Both the position numbers and the translations under genes were made by a program. The notes under the pieces were generated by a model that did not search any database, was not told the origin of the DNA, and saw only the letters and a list, made by a program, of their open reading frames with translations. From the NCBI GenBank assembly GCA_041499515.1, contig JBGQKM010000023.1:1-30266 (forward strand): a stretch of 30,266 nt of DNA, given 5' to 3'. Source of the DNA: PALSA-1355 sp041499515 (lineage in GTDB: Bacteria; Planctomycetota; Planctomycetia; Pirellulales; PALSA-1355). Of this stretch, positions 9,081 to 18,200 are shown piece by piece; position 1 is the stretch's first letter; every line of letters begins with the position of its first letter.

Positions 9081-9449
9081 CTGCCGCCGACATTCTCGAT
9101 GGTCATTACTGGGTGGTTCCGTTCCAATGCATCCAGACACATTCAGTCATGGGGTGCTTTTCCGTTGCAAGGCGGTGCGATTCGACGGTTGCCACCAGCA
9201 TGACACATTGGATCGGGGACCGTCCTTGGCAGCATCCCCGCTGCCCCGAGGCCAGGCCGCATCGGCGATGGTCGCGAGTGATCGGCTATGGGCTGAGCCT
9301 CGAGCCGATCCAGCCTCGCGATAGCCACGATTGTAACAACGCACCACCTCCCCGCGGGCTGATAGAATGGTCAATTGACGCCGCGGTCACCTTGCCTTTG
9401 TTCCGCGACGAGCGATGAAACGCTATTCGTTAGGCGGCGGAGAGGGCCG
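9081..9449. other. Spacer with no recognised gene
   Basis: Frames open through this stretch but give composition unlike a real protein, rich in His, Arg and Trp without motifs. A TAGAAT hexamer at 9363-9368, about 80 bases before the next start, may be a -10 box; no matching -35 is obvious. I see nothing else. Confidence 0.4.
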
Positions 9450-10913
9450 ATGTACCGTTCGCGCACTTTTCGACTGTTCACTGTCCGCTTCCTGATGGGC
9501 GCGGCGATCGTCTGTTTCTTCGCGTCGTTGGGGCCGGCGGCTTCGCCGGAAAAAACCTCATCGGATCAGTCGGTGTATCACGCCGATCCCCAGCACTTGT
9601 GGAACCGCCTGCACGAAGCCCTGTTCATCCGAGTCGGGCCCGACGGCCGCGCCTACGGACAGGACCGGCTCGAACCGCTGCTGTGGACGCATTCCAAGCA
9701 TCTGCTGGACGAGCGTTCACACCAGCGGGCGATTGCCCTCCTGGACGAGTTTCTTGAAAACCACGGAAAGAACCTGATCGAAGATCCGTTGAAGCGAGCG
9801 GTCCTCCAGCGCGACCTTTGGCTGGTCTTCAATTGGCTGGAAGGGGACCACAGCGATTTCGCGGAACCGCCGCTCGATGTCGAAGCGGCCCGCGCGGCGA
9901 TCGAGCGGTTGCGCCGTCCGTTGGCCGCGGTCATAGGCCGACTGGCGCTCAACCCGCAACAGATCCGCGACCTTCCGGACAACTACGCTGCCGCTATCGC
10001 CTCAGGCCAATTCGCTCGCCGTTTCAGTCCCGAGCAGCCCGACAAGCCGTATCTCCCTCCCGACCTATTCGCGGCCGACGGCCCGTGGGTGTGCGTGGGG
10101 CGCTCCGACGGACTCACTGCGCCGCAGCATCTCCGCGAAGAGAAACCGTTCACGAACTCGGTCTTTCTCGTCTTTCTCCGCTTGCCGGGCGGCCGCGCTG
10201 CCACCGTCGACTTTCTAAAGCAACTGCGTTCCTTCGACCAGCCGTTGTTGGTTCGCAATCCCGACGACTCGGACAGACTGTCGTACCCATTCGTTCCGAA
10301 CCCCAAGCTGCCACAGTTCCCGAAAGGCACCGAGACGGCGCTCATTCGCCGGGCGCTGCTGATCGACTCGCTGCACCGGGTCGCGGCGACGCCGGTGACG
10401 GAAAGCGTCCAGTTGCACGTTCTATACGGCGAGGTACCGGACCTGACGAAACAAGTCCGGGACGACGCCAATCGCTTTTCCCCCGAGGGAATGCGGCGGC
10501 TCGGCTCATGGCAGTCATTTCACGAGGTTCGCCTGAGTCGCTCGCAACTGTTCGCAGGCCAGGCCGGCGGACTGCGTGGCATCGGCTCTGATGAGCGCGA
10601 TTTCAAGACCGGCTTCAACGCTCACTCTTGGGATGAGTTGGAAAGACCCCTCCGGGCCGATCAATCTTTCACGAAGAGAAGCCAACCATTCACCATCCGA
10701 GAGACTTGTTTCTTCTGCCACAGTCTGCCCGGGGTCTACTCGTTCAACAGTTTCCAAAGTGGTTTTCGATCTAACATGGCGCGGAATGACGGCGATCGAG
10801 TGCGTCCGTTCCCCTTGTCGGAGATGCCCGTTTCGCAGGTCGCCGGGGCGGCGGTCAAATGGAAAGAGGGTCGCTCGAACTGGATCTCCCTGCGAAAGCT
10901 TTTGGCGGAGTAA
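9450..10913 (+). CDS. Secreted protein of unknown function with one CxxCH motif
   Basis: This protein of about 487 residues opens with a basic N-terminus and a hydrophobic stretch (FLMGAAIVCFFASLGPAAS), so it is probably exported. I do not recognise the main body. It is rich in Leu, Arg and Asp, helical in appearance for residues 40-180, then mixed. Near residue 420 it has ETCFFCHSLPG, a CxxCH motif that could attach one haem c; similar lone motifs occur in large planctomycete secreted proteins. The C-terminus is soluble. ATG 9450 is preferred over the longer frame start at 9375 because it places the signal peptide at the N-terminus. It is convergent with the response regulator gene downstream. 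Confidence 0.7.
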   Translation: MYRSRTFRLFTVRFLMGAAIVCFFASLGPAASPEKTSSDQSVYHADPQHLWNRLHEALFIRVGPDGRAYGQDRLEPLLWTHSKHLLDERSHQRAIALLDEFLENHGKNLIEDPLKRAVLQRDLWLVFNWLEGDHSDFAEPPLDVEAARAAIERLRRPLAAVIGRLALNPQQIRDLPDNYAAAIASGQFARRFSPEQPDKPYLPPDLFAADGPWVCVGRSDGLTAPQHLREEKPFTNSVFLVFLRLPGGRAATVDFLKQLRSFDQPLLVRNPDDSDRLSYPFVPNPKLPQFPKGTETALIRRALLIDSLHRVAATPVTESVQLHVLYGEVPDLTKQVRDDANRFSPEGMRRLGSWQSFHEVRLSRSQLFAGQAGGLRGIGSDERDFKTGFNAHSWDELERPLRADQSFTKRSQPFTIRETCFFCHSLPGVYSFNSFQSGFRSNMARNDGDRVRPFPLSEMPVSQVAGAAVKWKEGRSNWISLRKLLAE

Positions 10914-10972
10914 CGCGTCGGAACTGGGGGCCGTCACTGAATCAGAGGCAATGGGAGCTGGCGTCCTGGCGA

Positions 10973-11021
10973 ACCGCCGGCGTGGCGCGACCGGCGGTGT
11001 AGGTCATCGTGCGTTTTTTTT
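10973..11021 (+). terminator. Possible terminator between convergent genes
   Basis: The arms ACCGCCGG (10973-10980) and CCGGCGGT (10991-10998) pair perfectly around a 10-base loop. Eight Ts follow at 11014-11021, but 15 bases after the stem, further than the classic design. It sits about 60 bases past the secreted-protein gene and just before the end of the opposing regulator gene, where a terminator is expected. Confidence 0.4.
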
Positions 11022-11056
11022 CAGGGAGGGTAAAGGCGACGCAGCCAATCTAGATG

Positions 11057-11719
11057 TCAACTCAACCGTGTCCAAGATTCGACCGCTGCCAACTCGGCGA
11101 GAAGTCGGTGCGTGACCGCAAGGTCAAGAAGCTCCGCCAGCGATCGCACTTGCAGCTTTCGCATGATCGTGGCCCGGCGCATCTCCACGGCCCGCTCGGT
11201 AATGTACAACGTCGAGGCCATCGACTTGTTCGACTCACCGGAAATGATTAGATCGAGCGTCTCCCGATCTCGCGGCTTGAGTTGAGCAACCCGCTGATCG
11301 AGGCGGGCGAACTCGGCCTCGCGCTCGCGCCACCGTGCATCGCGTGCCAGCGCATGCTTGATGCGATCCGCCAGCGTTTCGTGATCGAACGGTTTTTCAA
11401 GAAACTCGATCGCCCCGCTTTTCATCGCCGCGACAGCGGTCGAAACGTCGGCATGCGCCGTGATGAAGATTACCGGCAGCCGTTTCCCTTCACGAATTAA
11501 CTGTTCGTACAGCTCCAGGCCGTTCTGAATCGGCATCCGCACGTCGAGTACGAGGCAACCGGGACTGTCACGGCGATAGAATCGATGAAAGCTGGCCGCC
11601 GAGGGAAAGCCGCGCACGGCAAAGCCCAACGTCTCGACCAACAGGACCAGCGAGTCACGCAGTTGCTTGTCGTCGTCGACTACAAACACGGTGGGTTGTG
11701 GTTTCCTTTGCGGGTTCAT
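11057..11719 (-). CDS. FixJ-type response regulator (receiver + LuxR HTH)
   Basis: This 220-residue regulator has a receiver domain and a LuxR-type DNA-binding domain. Receiver landmarks are the acidic pair in VFVVDDD, the phospho-acceptor Asp in CLVLDVRMP, the Thr in FITAHAD and the Lys in FLEKPF. The C-terminal part LKPRDRETLDLIISGESNK through AVEMRRATIMRKLQVRS is a FixJ/NarL-family helix-turn-helix. ATG at 11719 is chosen over an in-frame start 24 bases upstream, which would overlap the kinase gene. It follows the kinase stop codon by only 4 bases, so the two form a two-component pair in one transcript. It lacks an AAA+ domain and so cannot itself activate sigma-54 polymerase. The divergent nitrate operon suggests it controls nitrate use; that is inference. 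Confidence 0.92.
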   Translation of the reverse strand: MNPQRKPQPTVFVVDDDKQLRDSLVLLVETLGFAVRGFPSAASFHRFYRRDSPGCLVLDVRMPIQNGLELYEQLIREGKRLPVIFITAHADVSTAVAAMKSGAIEFLEKPFDHETLADRIKHALARDARWREREAEFARLDQRVAQLKPRDRETLDLIISGESNKSMASTLYITERAVEMRRATIMRKLQVRSLAELLDLAVTHRLLAELAAVESWTRLS

Positions 11720-11723
11720 AGGA

Positions 11724-13310
11724 TTAGCGGCTTGGCAAGACAAAACTTACAGCCGTGCCGCATGCCGTCCGATTTTCCGCCCACAGTCGTCCGCGATGCT
11801 TCTCGATGATCGAGCGGCTAATGGCTAACCCCAGCCCCAGCCCGTCCGGCTTGGTCGTAAAGAATGGCGCAAAGGCGTCCTCCACGGAATGGGTTGAAAA
11901 ACCGGGTCCCGAATCGATCACGTCGACGTGGATGCCCGAGTCGACCACCGAAGTGCGAATGCGCATGTGGCGTTGGTTGCGCGGGCAAGACTGCATGGCC
12001 TGGATCGCGTTTTGGACCAGATTGATGACAACTTGTTGGATTTGCAGGGCATCGGCCACGGCGCACGTTGATTGCGAAGTCAAGTCGAGCGCGATGATGC
12101 TATCGGCCCGCTTCGCTTCAGGCCGGCACAACTCGGCGACGTCGCGCACCAGGTCGTTGAGATCGACGCATGCCGTCTGGGCCGCGTCTGGACGCACGAA
12201 GTTGCGCATGCGGCGAACGATGCCACCGGCCCGCAGGGCCGCCTGTTTGACGTGGGCGATGGCTTGCCGCGCGCCGTGGTCCGCCGGCAGTTCGCGCTGG
12301 CACAACAGTTCGCAAACGCCGGCATAGTTGCTGATCGTCGCCAAAGGGTGGTTGATCTCGTGCGCAAGCCCGGCGGCCAGCTGTCCCATCGCGGTGAGGC
12401 GAGAGGCGTGGGCCAGCTCAGTCGACAACCGCTGCATGCGAGCTTCGGCCAGGTGCCGCTGGTGAATCTCTTCCTCGACGGCGCGATTGGCCGCACTCAG
12501 ATCGCGCGTTCGGTCCGCGACGCGTTCTTCGAGCTTGTCGCGGGCTTCGCGCAAGAGTTCCGCCAGCGACCTGTAGCGGGCTTCGCTCGCCGACAGTTGC
12601 CGGACTTGACCGCTGATCAGCCGCATCGCCGGACGAAGAACGAACCAGTGCATCCCTAGCAGCAAGGCAAACACTAGCGTCATGGCAGTCAGACCGCACC
12701 CATGCAAGAAGGCGACTTGTTTTTGGGCTTCGGCCTGCAGAAGCCCGACCACGTGCTCCATGCCCAGCAAGTACGCGGGTTCGTTGTCGACGATGACGCG
12801 AACGCGGGGCTTCGATCCGCCTTGCGGGTCGGTCGTCGAGGGCTCCTTGGCGGTGATTGCCATCGCGGCGGCACGGATGGTTGCGAAATGCGGGTCTAAA
12901 TCCTTCAAGGCCGCGACGATGGCCGGGGAGGCAACCGCCGGAAGGCCAAATTCGCGATCGCCTGCGAGCAAGGCTCGATGTGCGCGCGACCATTGCTCTA
13001 CGGTTTTGAGCAGTTCTCCACGGCGAACGCCGCGCGTCGCGTCGTCGTCCGCGGCGTCGATCGCCAGGGCCTCCTTGGCAAGCTTTTGGCTCAGCATCCG
13101 CTGGCGCCCGGCAACATTGATCACCGGCGCATAGAAGTTCATCCTGAACAGTAGAGGTTGAATGGCTGCCTGATCGAGCAGCACTAGCACGGCGACCGCG
13201 GCAAGAACCAGAACATAGCGGCGCGCCAGAGGACGCACGAGTTCCGCTCCTGCATCATGCAGATCACTTCGCGGCCTGAGGTTCGTCGCGTCGGACGGCA
13301 GAGCTGACAT
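11724..13310 (-). CDS. Sensor histidine kinase with PilJ/NarX-like sensor domain
   Basis: This 528-residue membrane kinase starts with a helix (RRYVLVLAAVAVLVLLDQAA) near residues 31-50. A periplasmic sensor follows, opening with INVAGRQRMLSQKLAKEAL. That motif belongs to the PilJ (type IV pili MCP N-terminal) family and corresponds to the nitrate-binding P-box of NarX/NarQ. A second helix (GLTAMTLVFALLLGMHWFVL) precedes a coiled linker, an H-box (LAAGLAHEINHPLATISNY, phospho-His) and an ATPase domain. The ATPase has an N-box (VVINLVQNAIQAM), a G1 box (DSGPGF) and a G2 box (GLGLGLAIS). The architecture is FixL/DctB-like at the catalytic end. ATG 13310 is chosen; the frame is open further upstream but that part is unlike protein and lies in the promoter region. 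No clear ribosome site is seen. The neighbouring nitrate genes support a nitrate/nitrite signal, by inference. Confidence 0.92.
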   Translation of the reverse strand: MSALPSDATNLRPRSDLHDAGAELVRPLARRYVLVLAAVAVLVLLDQAAIQPLLFRMNFYAPVINVAGRQRMLSQKLAKEALAIDAADDDATRGVRRGELLKTVEQWSRAHRALLAGDREFGLPAVASPAIVAALKDLDPHFATIRAAAMAITAKEPSTTDPQGGSKPRVRVIVDNEPAYLLGMEHVVGLLQAEAQKQVAFLHGCGLTAMTLVFALLLGMHWFVLRPAMRLISGQVRQLSASEARYRSLAELLREARDKLEERVADRTRDLSAANRAVEEEIHQRHLAEARMQRLSTELAHASRLTAMGQLAAGLAHEINHPLATISNYAGVCELLCQRELPADHGARQAIAHVKQAALRAGGIVRRMRNFVRPDAAQTACVDLNDLVRDVAELCRPEAKRADSIIALDLTSQSTCAVADALQIQQVVINLVQNAIQAMQSCPRNQRHMRIRTSVVDSGIHVDVIDSGPGFSTHSVEDAFAPFFTTKPDGLGLGLAISRSIIEKHRGRLWAENRTACGTAVSFVLPSR

Positions 13311-13414
13311 ACAACGGCGTATGATGCTGAGCGGTTCAATCGTTGTCAGGCGGCCAGCCGCCTCACTGTTCAAATCGCCAACATCCTTTTCAAAAAAATG
13401 CAAACACAACGCAT

Positions 13415-13430
13415 TGCAAGTCGCGTGCCG
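13415..13430 (-). promoter_or_regulatory. Sigma-54-like -24/-12 promoter toward the sensor kinase
   Basis: On the minus strand the sequence reads CGGCACG, four bases, TTGCA. The consensus is TGGCACG-N4-TTGC(A/T), so only the first base differs. The essential GG and GC doublets are separated by exactly 10 bases. Transcription would start near 13404, leaving a leader of about 95 bases before the kinase ATG. Sigma-54 dependence would need an AAA+ activator from elsewhere in the genome. Confidence 0.55.
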
Positions 13431-13667
13431 ATTTCTGCAGCTAGCAGAGCGCGGCGTCGACCCGCTCGTTTCAACTCCTTTTCCAAGCCGTATTATGCGG
13501 GTCAAGCGAAACAGATGGGCGAGCCCAGTATTTCGCGCGCGGCGCGGTGAGTGCTCAGGCAATAAGCACTAATTGCCTCTCGAAGCGGCAAACGAATCAG
13601 CGGCGCTTGCCACCATCGGAGCCATTCACTTCGGATGACCGAAGAAATGACTAGCCGCCGCGCCGTC

Positions 13668-13683
13668 CGGCACATGCCTTGCG
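13668..13683 (+). promoter_or_regulatory. Sigma-54-like -24/-12 promoter toward narK
   Basis: The sequence reads CGGCACA, TGCC, TTGCG. GG and GC doublets are in place with a 10-base gap, and 9 of 12 consensus positions match. The start would fall near 13694, about 78 bases before the narK ATG. It is weaker than the element facing the other way, but its position at the head of the nitrate operon supports it. Confidence 0.5.
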
Positions 13684-13771
13684 AACGCCTGTTTAGCAAA
13701 CCGTCGCCTGGAAGCGTCACTCCCGAGTGAAGTGTCGCAGCGACGAACAGTTCGGCACGAGAGGCGACGCG

Positions 13772-15148
13772 ATGGGTTCCGATGGAAAAGCGACGCGAAT
13801 TCAACTCTTCACGTTTTCCACGCCGCCGATGCGCGCCTTCCACGTCACGTGGGTGGCTTTCTTTTTGTCCTTCTTCGCCTGGTTCGGCATCGCACCGTTC
13901 ATGGCGCTCGTTCGCGACGAGATGCACCTCACCAAACAGCAGATCGGCTGGTGCGTCATCGGCTCGGTGGCCATCACGATCTTCGCGCGGATCGCCGTCG
14001 GCTGGGTATGTGATCGGGTGGGGCCGCGGCTGGCGTACACCTGGCTGTTGATCTTGGGATCGCTGCCGGTGATGGGGATAGCGCTGGCGAACAACTTCGA
14101 GACCTTCCTGTTTTTTCGCGTACTGATCGGCGCGATTGGCGGGTCCTTCGTGGTCACGCAGTACCACATGTCGGTCATGTTCGCGCCGAATTGCGTGGGC
14201 ACGGCCAATGCCGCGACGGCCGGCTGGGGTAATCTGGGCGGCGGCGTCACGCAAATGGTGATGCCCCTGGTCTTCGCGTTCTTCGTGGGCGTGTTGGGTT
14301 TTAGCGACGCGGTGAGTTGGCGGCTGGCGATGGTTTTTGCAGGCGCGCTTTGCGCCGCGGCCGGCGTGGCCTATTACCTGCTGACCCAAGACAGTCCCGC
14401 GGGCGGCTATCGCGAACTTCGGGCGGCCGGGAAACTGTCTTCTCCGCGCTCGAATCAAGGGGCGTTTCTCGAAGCCTGCCGCGACCACCGGGTCTGGGCA
14501 TTGTTCGCGATCTACGGAGCTTGCTTCGGCATCGAGATCACCATCAACAACATCGCGGTCTTATACTTGGTCGATTACTTTGCGGAACTGAAGCACATGG
14601 ACGCCGCATTCGCGATGAAAACCGCGGGATGGGTTGCCGGGCTCTGCGGCTCGATGAACCTCTTCGCCCGGGCGCTGGGTGGCATGTTTGGCGATCAATG
14701 GGGCAAGAAGTGGGGGCTTTCTGGGCGGGTGAAGTGGTTATTCCTCGTACTGTTCGGCGAGGGGTTGGTTCTCATGCTCTTCTCCCAGACCACGACGCTG
14801 GCGTTGGCCATCCCCGCGCTCATCCTGTTCAATCTATTTGTCGACATGGCGTGCGGAGCAACGTTTGCCGTGGTGCCGTTCGTCAATAGGCGCGCGCTGG
14901 GATCTGTCGCCGGCATCGTCGGCGCGGGAGGCAACGCAGGTGCTGTGGCGGCCGGCTTCCTGTTCAAGTACGAAGGACTGGACTGGCCGACAGCCTTGTT
15001 TCTGGTCGGAGCGATCGTCACCGCCCTCGCCTTCCTGAGTTTTGCCATCACCTTTAGCACCGAGGCCGAGACGGAAGCCCGTGCTTCGACCGCGACAGGG
15101 TTGAGTGACTCGCGATCGGCCGTCGAATTGGCTGGGGCTTCCTCGTGA
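13772..15148 (+). CDS. narK: Nitrate/nitrite transporter, NarK family MFS
   Basis: This 458-residue inner-membrane protein is a major facilitator transporter with about 12 helices. Both nitrate signature motifs are visible: AGWGNLGGGVTQ in helix 5 and GIVGAGGNAGAVAAG in helix 11. The first helix region (VTWVAFFLSFFAWFGIAPFM) is typical of NarK/NasA proteins. It would import nitrate, and perhaps nitrite, for assimilation. ATG 13772 is chosen for its GAGAGG ribosome site and because homologues start shortly before the helix 1 region; the frame opens at 13727. It is the first gene of the nitrate operon, and the nitrite reductase gene starts less than 60 bases after its stop. It could equally be named nasA, a symbol also used for the reductase. 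Confidence 0.93.
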   Translation: MGSDGKATRIQLFTFSTPPMRAFHVTWVAFFLSFFAWFGIAPFMALVRDEMHLTKQQIGWCVIGSVAITIFARIAVGWVCDRVGPRLAYTWLLILGSLPVMGIALANNFETFLFFRVLIGAIGGSFVVTQYHMSVMFAPNCVGTANAATAGWGNLGGGVTQMVMPLVFAFFVGVLGFSDAVSWRLAMVFAGALCAAAGVAYYLLTQDSPAGGYRELRAAGKLSSPRSNQGAFLEACRDHRVWALFAIYGACFGIEITINNIAVLYLVDYFAELKHMDAAFAMKTAGWVAGLCGSMNLFARALGGMFGDQWGKKWGLSGRVKWLFLVLFGEGLVLMLFSQTTTLALAIPALILFNLFVDMACGATFAVVPFVNRRALGSVAGIVGAGGNAGAVAAGFLFKYEGLDWPTALFLVGAIVTALAFLSFAITFSTEAETEARASTATGLSDSRSAVELAGASS

Positions 15149-15205
15149 GTCGCGTCGCCGCTTGCAACCTTGTCATGAAATCAAATGATCGCACCAGGTT
15201 CGCGA

Positions 15206-18200
15206 ATGATCACGTCGCCTGACACTCTGCCGCCACGGCAAAACATCGTCGTCATCGGCAACGGCATGGTCGGCCAGCGATTCTGCGAGCGGCTGGTCGA
15301 GTTCGACACGCGGCGGCAGTACCGTATCGTCACCTTCTGTGAAGAGCCCCGGGCCGCCTACGACCGCGTCGGCTTGACATCCTTCTTTGCCCATCGGGAT
15401 GCCGAACAACTGATGATGGCAAGACACGAATGGTATGCTGAGAATGAAGTTGAATTGCATATTGGCGATCGTGCCCACACGATCGATCGCAAGCGCTGCG
15501 TCGTGCGGTCGGACAAAGACGTGGAAATCACCTACGACCATGTCGTGTTGGCCACGGGTTCGTTCCCCTTCGTGCCGACGGTGCCGGGCATTGACAAGCT
15601 GGGAGTATTTGTTTACCGCACGATCGAGGATTTGCAGCGGATCATCGACTACGCCGGAAGATCGAAACGCTGCGCGGTCATTGGAGGTGGGTTGCTGGGG
15701 CTGGAAGCGGCCAAGGCAGCTTTTGACCTGGGGTTGGAAACCCACGTGGTCGAGTTTGCCCCGCGGTTGATGCCCCGGCAGATCGACGAGACCGGCTCTC
15801 GCATCCTGGTGCGCAAGATCGAGCAACTGGGTGTGAAGGTATATCTGGGCAAATCGACGAAGGAGATCCAGGGCAACGGACACGTGGAGCGCATCGGATT
15901 CGTCGATGGCGAATCGCTGGAAGTCGACATGATAATCGTCTCCGCCGGCATTCGGCCGCGGGATGAGTTGGCTCGACAGAGCGGCCTGAAAGTTGGCGAG
16001 CGAGGCGGCGTTGTCGTGAACGACCGATTGGAAACATCGGATCCGCGCATCCATGCCGTCGGCGAATGCGCCTTGCACGGGGGAATGATCTATGGCCTGG
16101 TGGCTCCCGGCTATGAAATGGCCGAAATCGTCGCCGCCAATCTCACTGGCGGCGACCGGCATTTTTCCGGCACTGACCTTTCCGCCAAACTTAAGTTGAT
16201 GGGGATTGATGTAGCCAGCTTCGGCAGCTACGAGTCGGATCCCGATAAGTCCATCCCGCTATTGTTCGAAGATCCCTTTGCCGGAGTCTACAAGAAACTC
16301 TTGTTCTCGAACGATGGCACTCGCCTGCTGGGGGGAGTCCTGGTGGGTGACGCGTCGGAGTACGGCAAGCTCGTCATGCTTTCGAAGAGCGACGCTCCGT
16401 TGCCTTGTCAGCCGCACGAGTTGATGGTCGGCCAGAACGCCGGCGCGACGGTCGGTGGTGTCGAGGGAATGACGGACGCCATACAGATATGTTCGTGCAA
16501 CAATGTCACCAAGGGAGCGATTTGCGGCGCCATCCGCCAACAAGGTCTCGACTCGGTCGCCGCCATCAGGAGTTGCACCAAGGCCGGCACCGGCTGCGGC
16601 GGATGCTTGCAACTGGTCAACGACCTTTTCAAGGCGGAGATGAAGAAGGCCGGCAGGGCAGTTACTAATCATCTCTGCGAGCACTTCAAGTATTCGCGCA
16701 CTGAGCTGTTTGCGATCATCAAAGCCAAGCAGATTCGCACCTTCAGCGAGATCCTGGCGAGGCATGGCAATGGAAACGGCTGCGAAGTGTGCAAGCCGGC
16801 AGTCACGTCGATCCTGGCTAGCTTGTGGAACGACAGCATTCTGGCCCCGGAGCACGAAACCCTGCAAGACACGAACGATCGGTTCCTTGCCAATCTGCAA
16901 CGCGGTGGGTTGTACTCGGTCGTGCCGCGCGTGCCCGGCGGCGAGATCACGCCGAACAAACTCCGGGTCATCGCCGACGTGGCCAAGCGTTTTGGACTGT
17001 ACACGAAGATAACCGGCGGTCAGCGGATCGACATGTTCGGTGCTCGAGTTCAAGACTTGCCCGACATCTGGGAACAATTGGTCGCTGCCGGCTTTGAGAG
17101 CGGTCACGCCTATGGGAAGGCTCTGCGCACCGTCAAGAGTTGCGTGGGCACGACCTGGTGCCGCTACGGCGTGCAAGACTCGGTTGGGTTCGCGATTCGC
17201 GTCGAGCACCGGTACAAAGGAATTCGTGCTCCGCACAAGATCAAAATGGCCGTCTCCGGCTGCGTGCGGGAATGTGCTGAAGCGCAGGGCAAGGATGTCG
17301 GCCTGATCGCGACTGAAAACGGCTATAACCTTTTTGTCTGTGGCAACGGCGGCTCGAAGCCGCGCCATGCCGATTTACTCGTGTCCGACATCGACGAGGA
17401 AACGGCACTCAAATATATCGATCGCTTCCTGATGTACTACATCATGACCGCCGACCGGCTGACTCGCACGAGTGTCTGGTGCGAGAAGCTGGAAGGCGGT
17501 CTCGATCACATCCACGACGTCGTGGTGCGCGATAAGCTCGGCATCGGCGCCGAGCTTGATGCCATGATGCAGCACCTCGTCGACACCTACGAATGCGAGT
17601 GGGCGGCCGTTGTCCGTGATCCGGAAAAGCGGAAGCGTTTTACCCAATTCACGAATACCGATGAAACCGAGCCTTGTATCGAGATCGTCTCCGAACGGGG
17701 TCAATGCCGACCGGCCGATTGGCCCAGCGATATGGTGTCGCTGGAGCAATTCCGCATGCTCGATGGTCGGACACTCGCAGCGCACCAGCAGGAGCAACTC
17801 GGCCGACCACGGTGGACGCGCGTCGGAAAAACATCCGATTTTCCGCTCGACGGCGGGGCCACGATCAAATACGGAAAAACGCATATCGCGGTGTTCAACT
17901 TTGCTGGCCGCGGCCAGTGGTATGCGTCCCAAAACGTATGTCCACACAAAAAAGCGTTTGTGCTGTCGCGGGGCATCCTCGGCGACGCGAATGGAGAGCC
18001 AAAGGTAGCTTGTCCGCTTCACAAAAAAACATTTTCGCTGTCGACCGGCGAGTCCCTCCAAGGCGAAGAGTACCGCATCCGCACGTTCCCAGTAAAAGTC
18101 GAGAGAGACGACGTCTATCTGGAACTGCCACCCACCGAAGTGCTCGACGAACTGCTGGCCACCGAGATTAACTGCAGATTGGCTACTTCCTGCCATGCGG

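Larger units (their letters stand above)
13311..13771. promoter_or_regulatory. Divergent regulatory region between sensor kinase and narK operon
   Basis: This 461-base spacer separates two divergent transcription units and has no credible gene. It holds two sigma-54-like elements facing outward, listed separately, about 240 bases apart. Between and around them is room for activator sites; I could not pick out a convincing NtrC-type or NarL-type site by eye. An A-rich patch lies at 13390-13400. A GAGAGG ribosome site stands 7 bases before the narK ATG. Confidence 0.6.

Noticed and set aside
8309..9418. A plus-strand frame of 369 codons overlapping the membrane protein gene
   Set aside because: Composition is Arg/Ala-rich without motifs and it overlaps a well-formed polytopic membrane protein in another frame.
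13311..13562. N-terminal extension of the histidine kinase to 13562
   Set aside because: The added 84 residues lack domain features and would cover the sigma-54-like promoter; ATG 13310 gives a normal kinase just ahead of its first helix.
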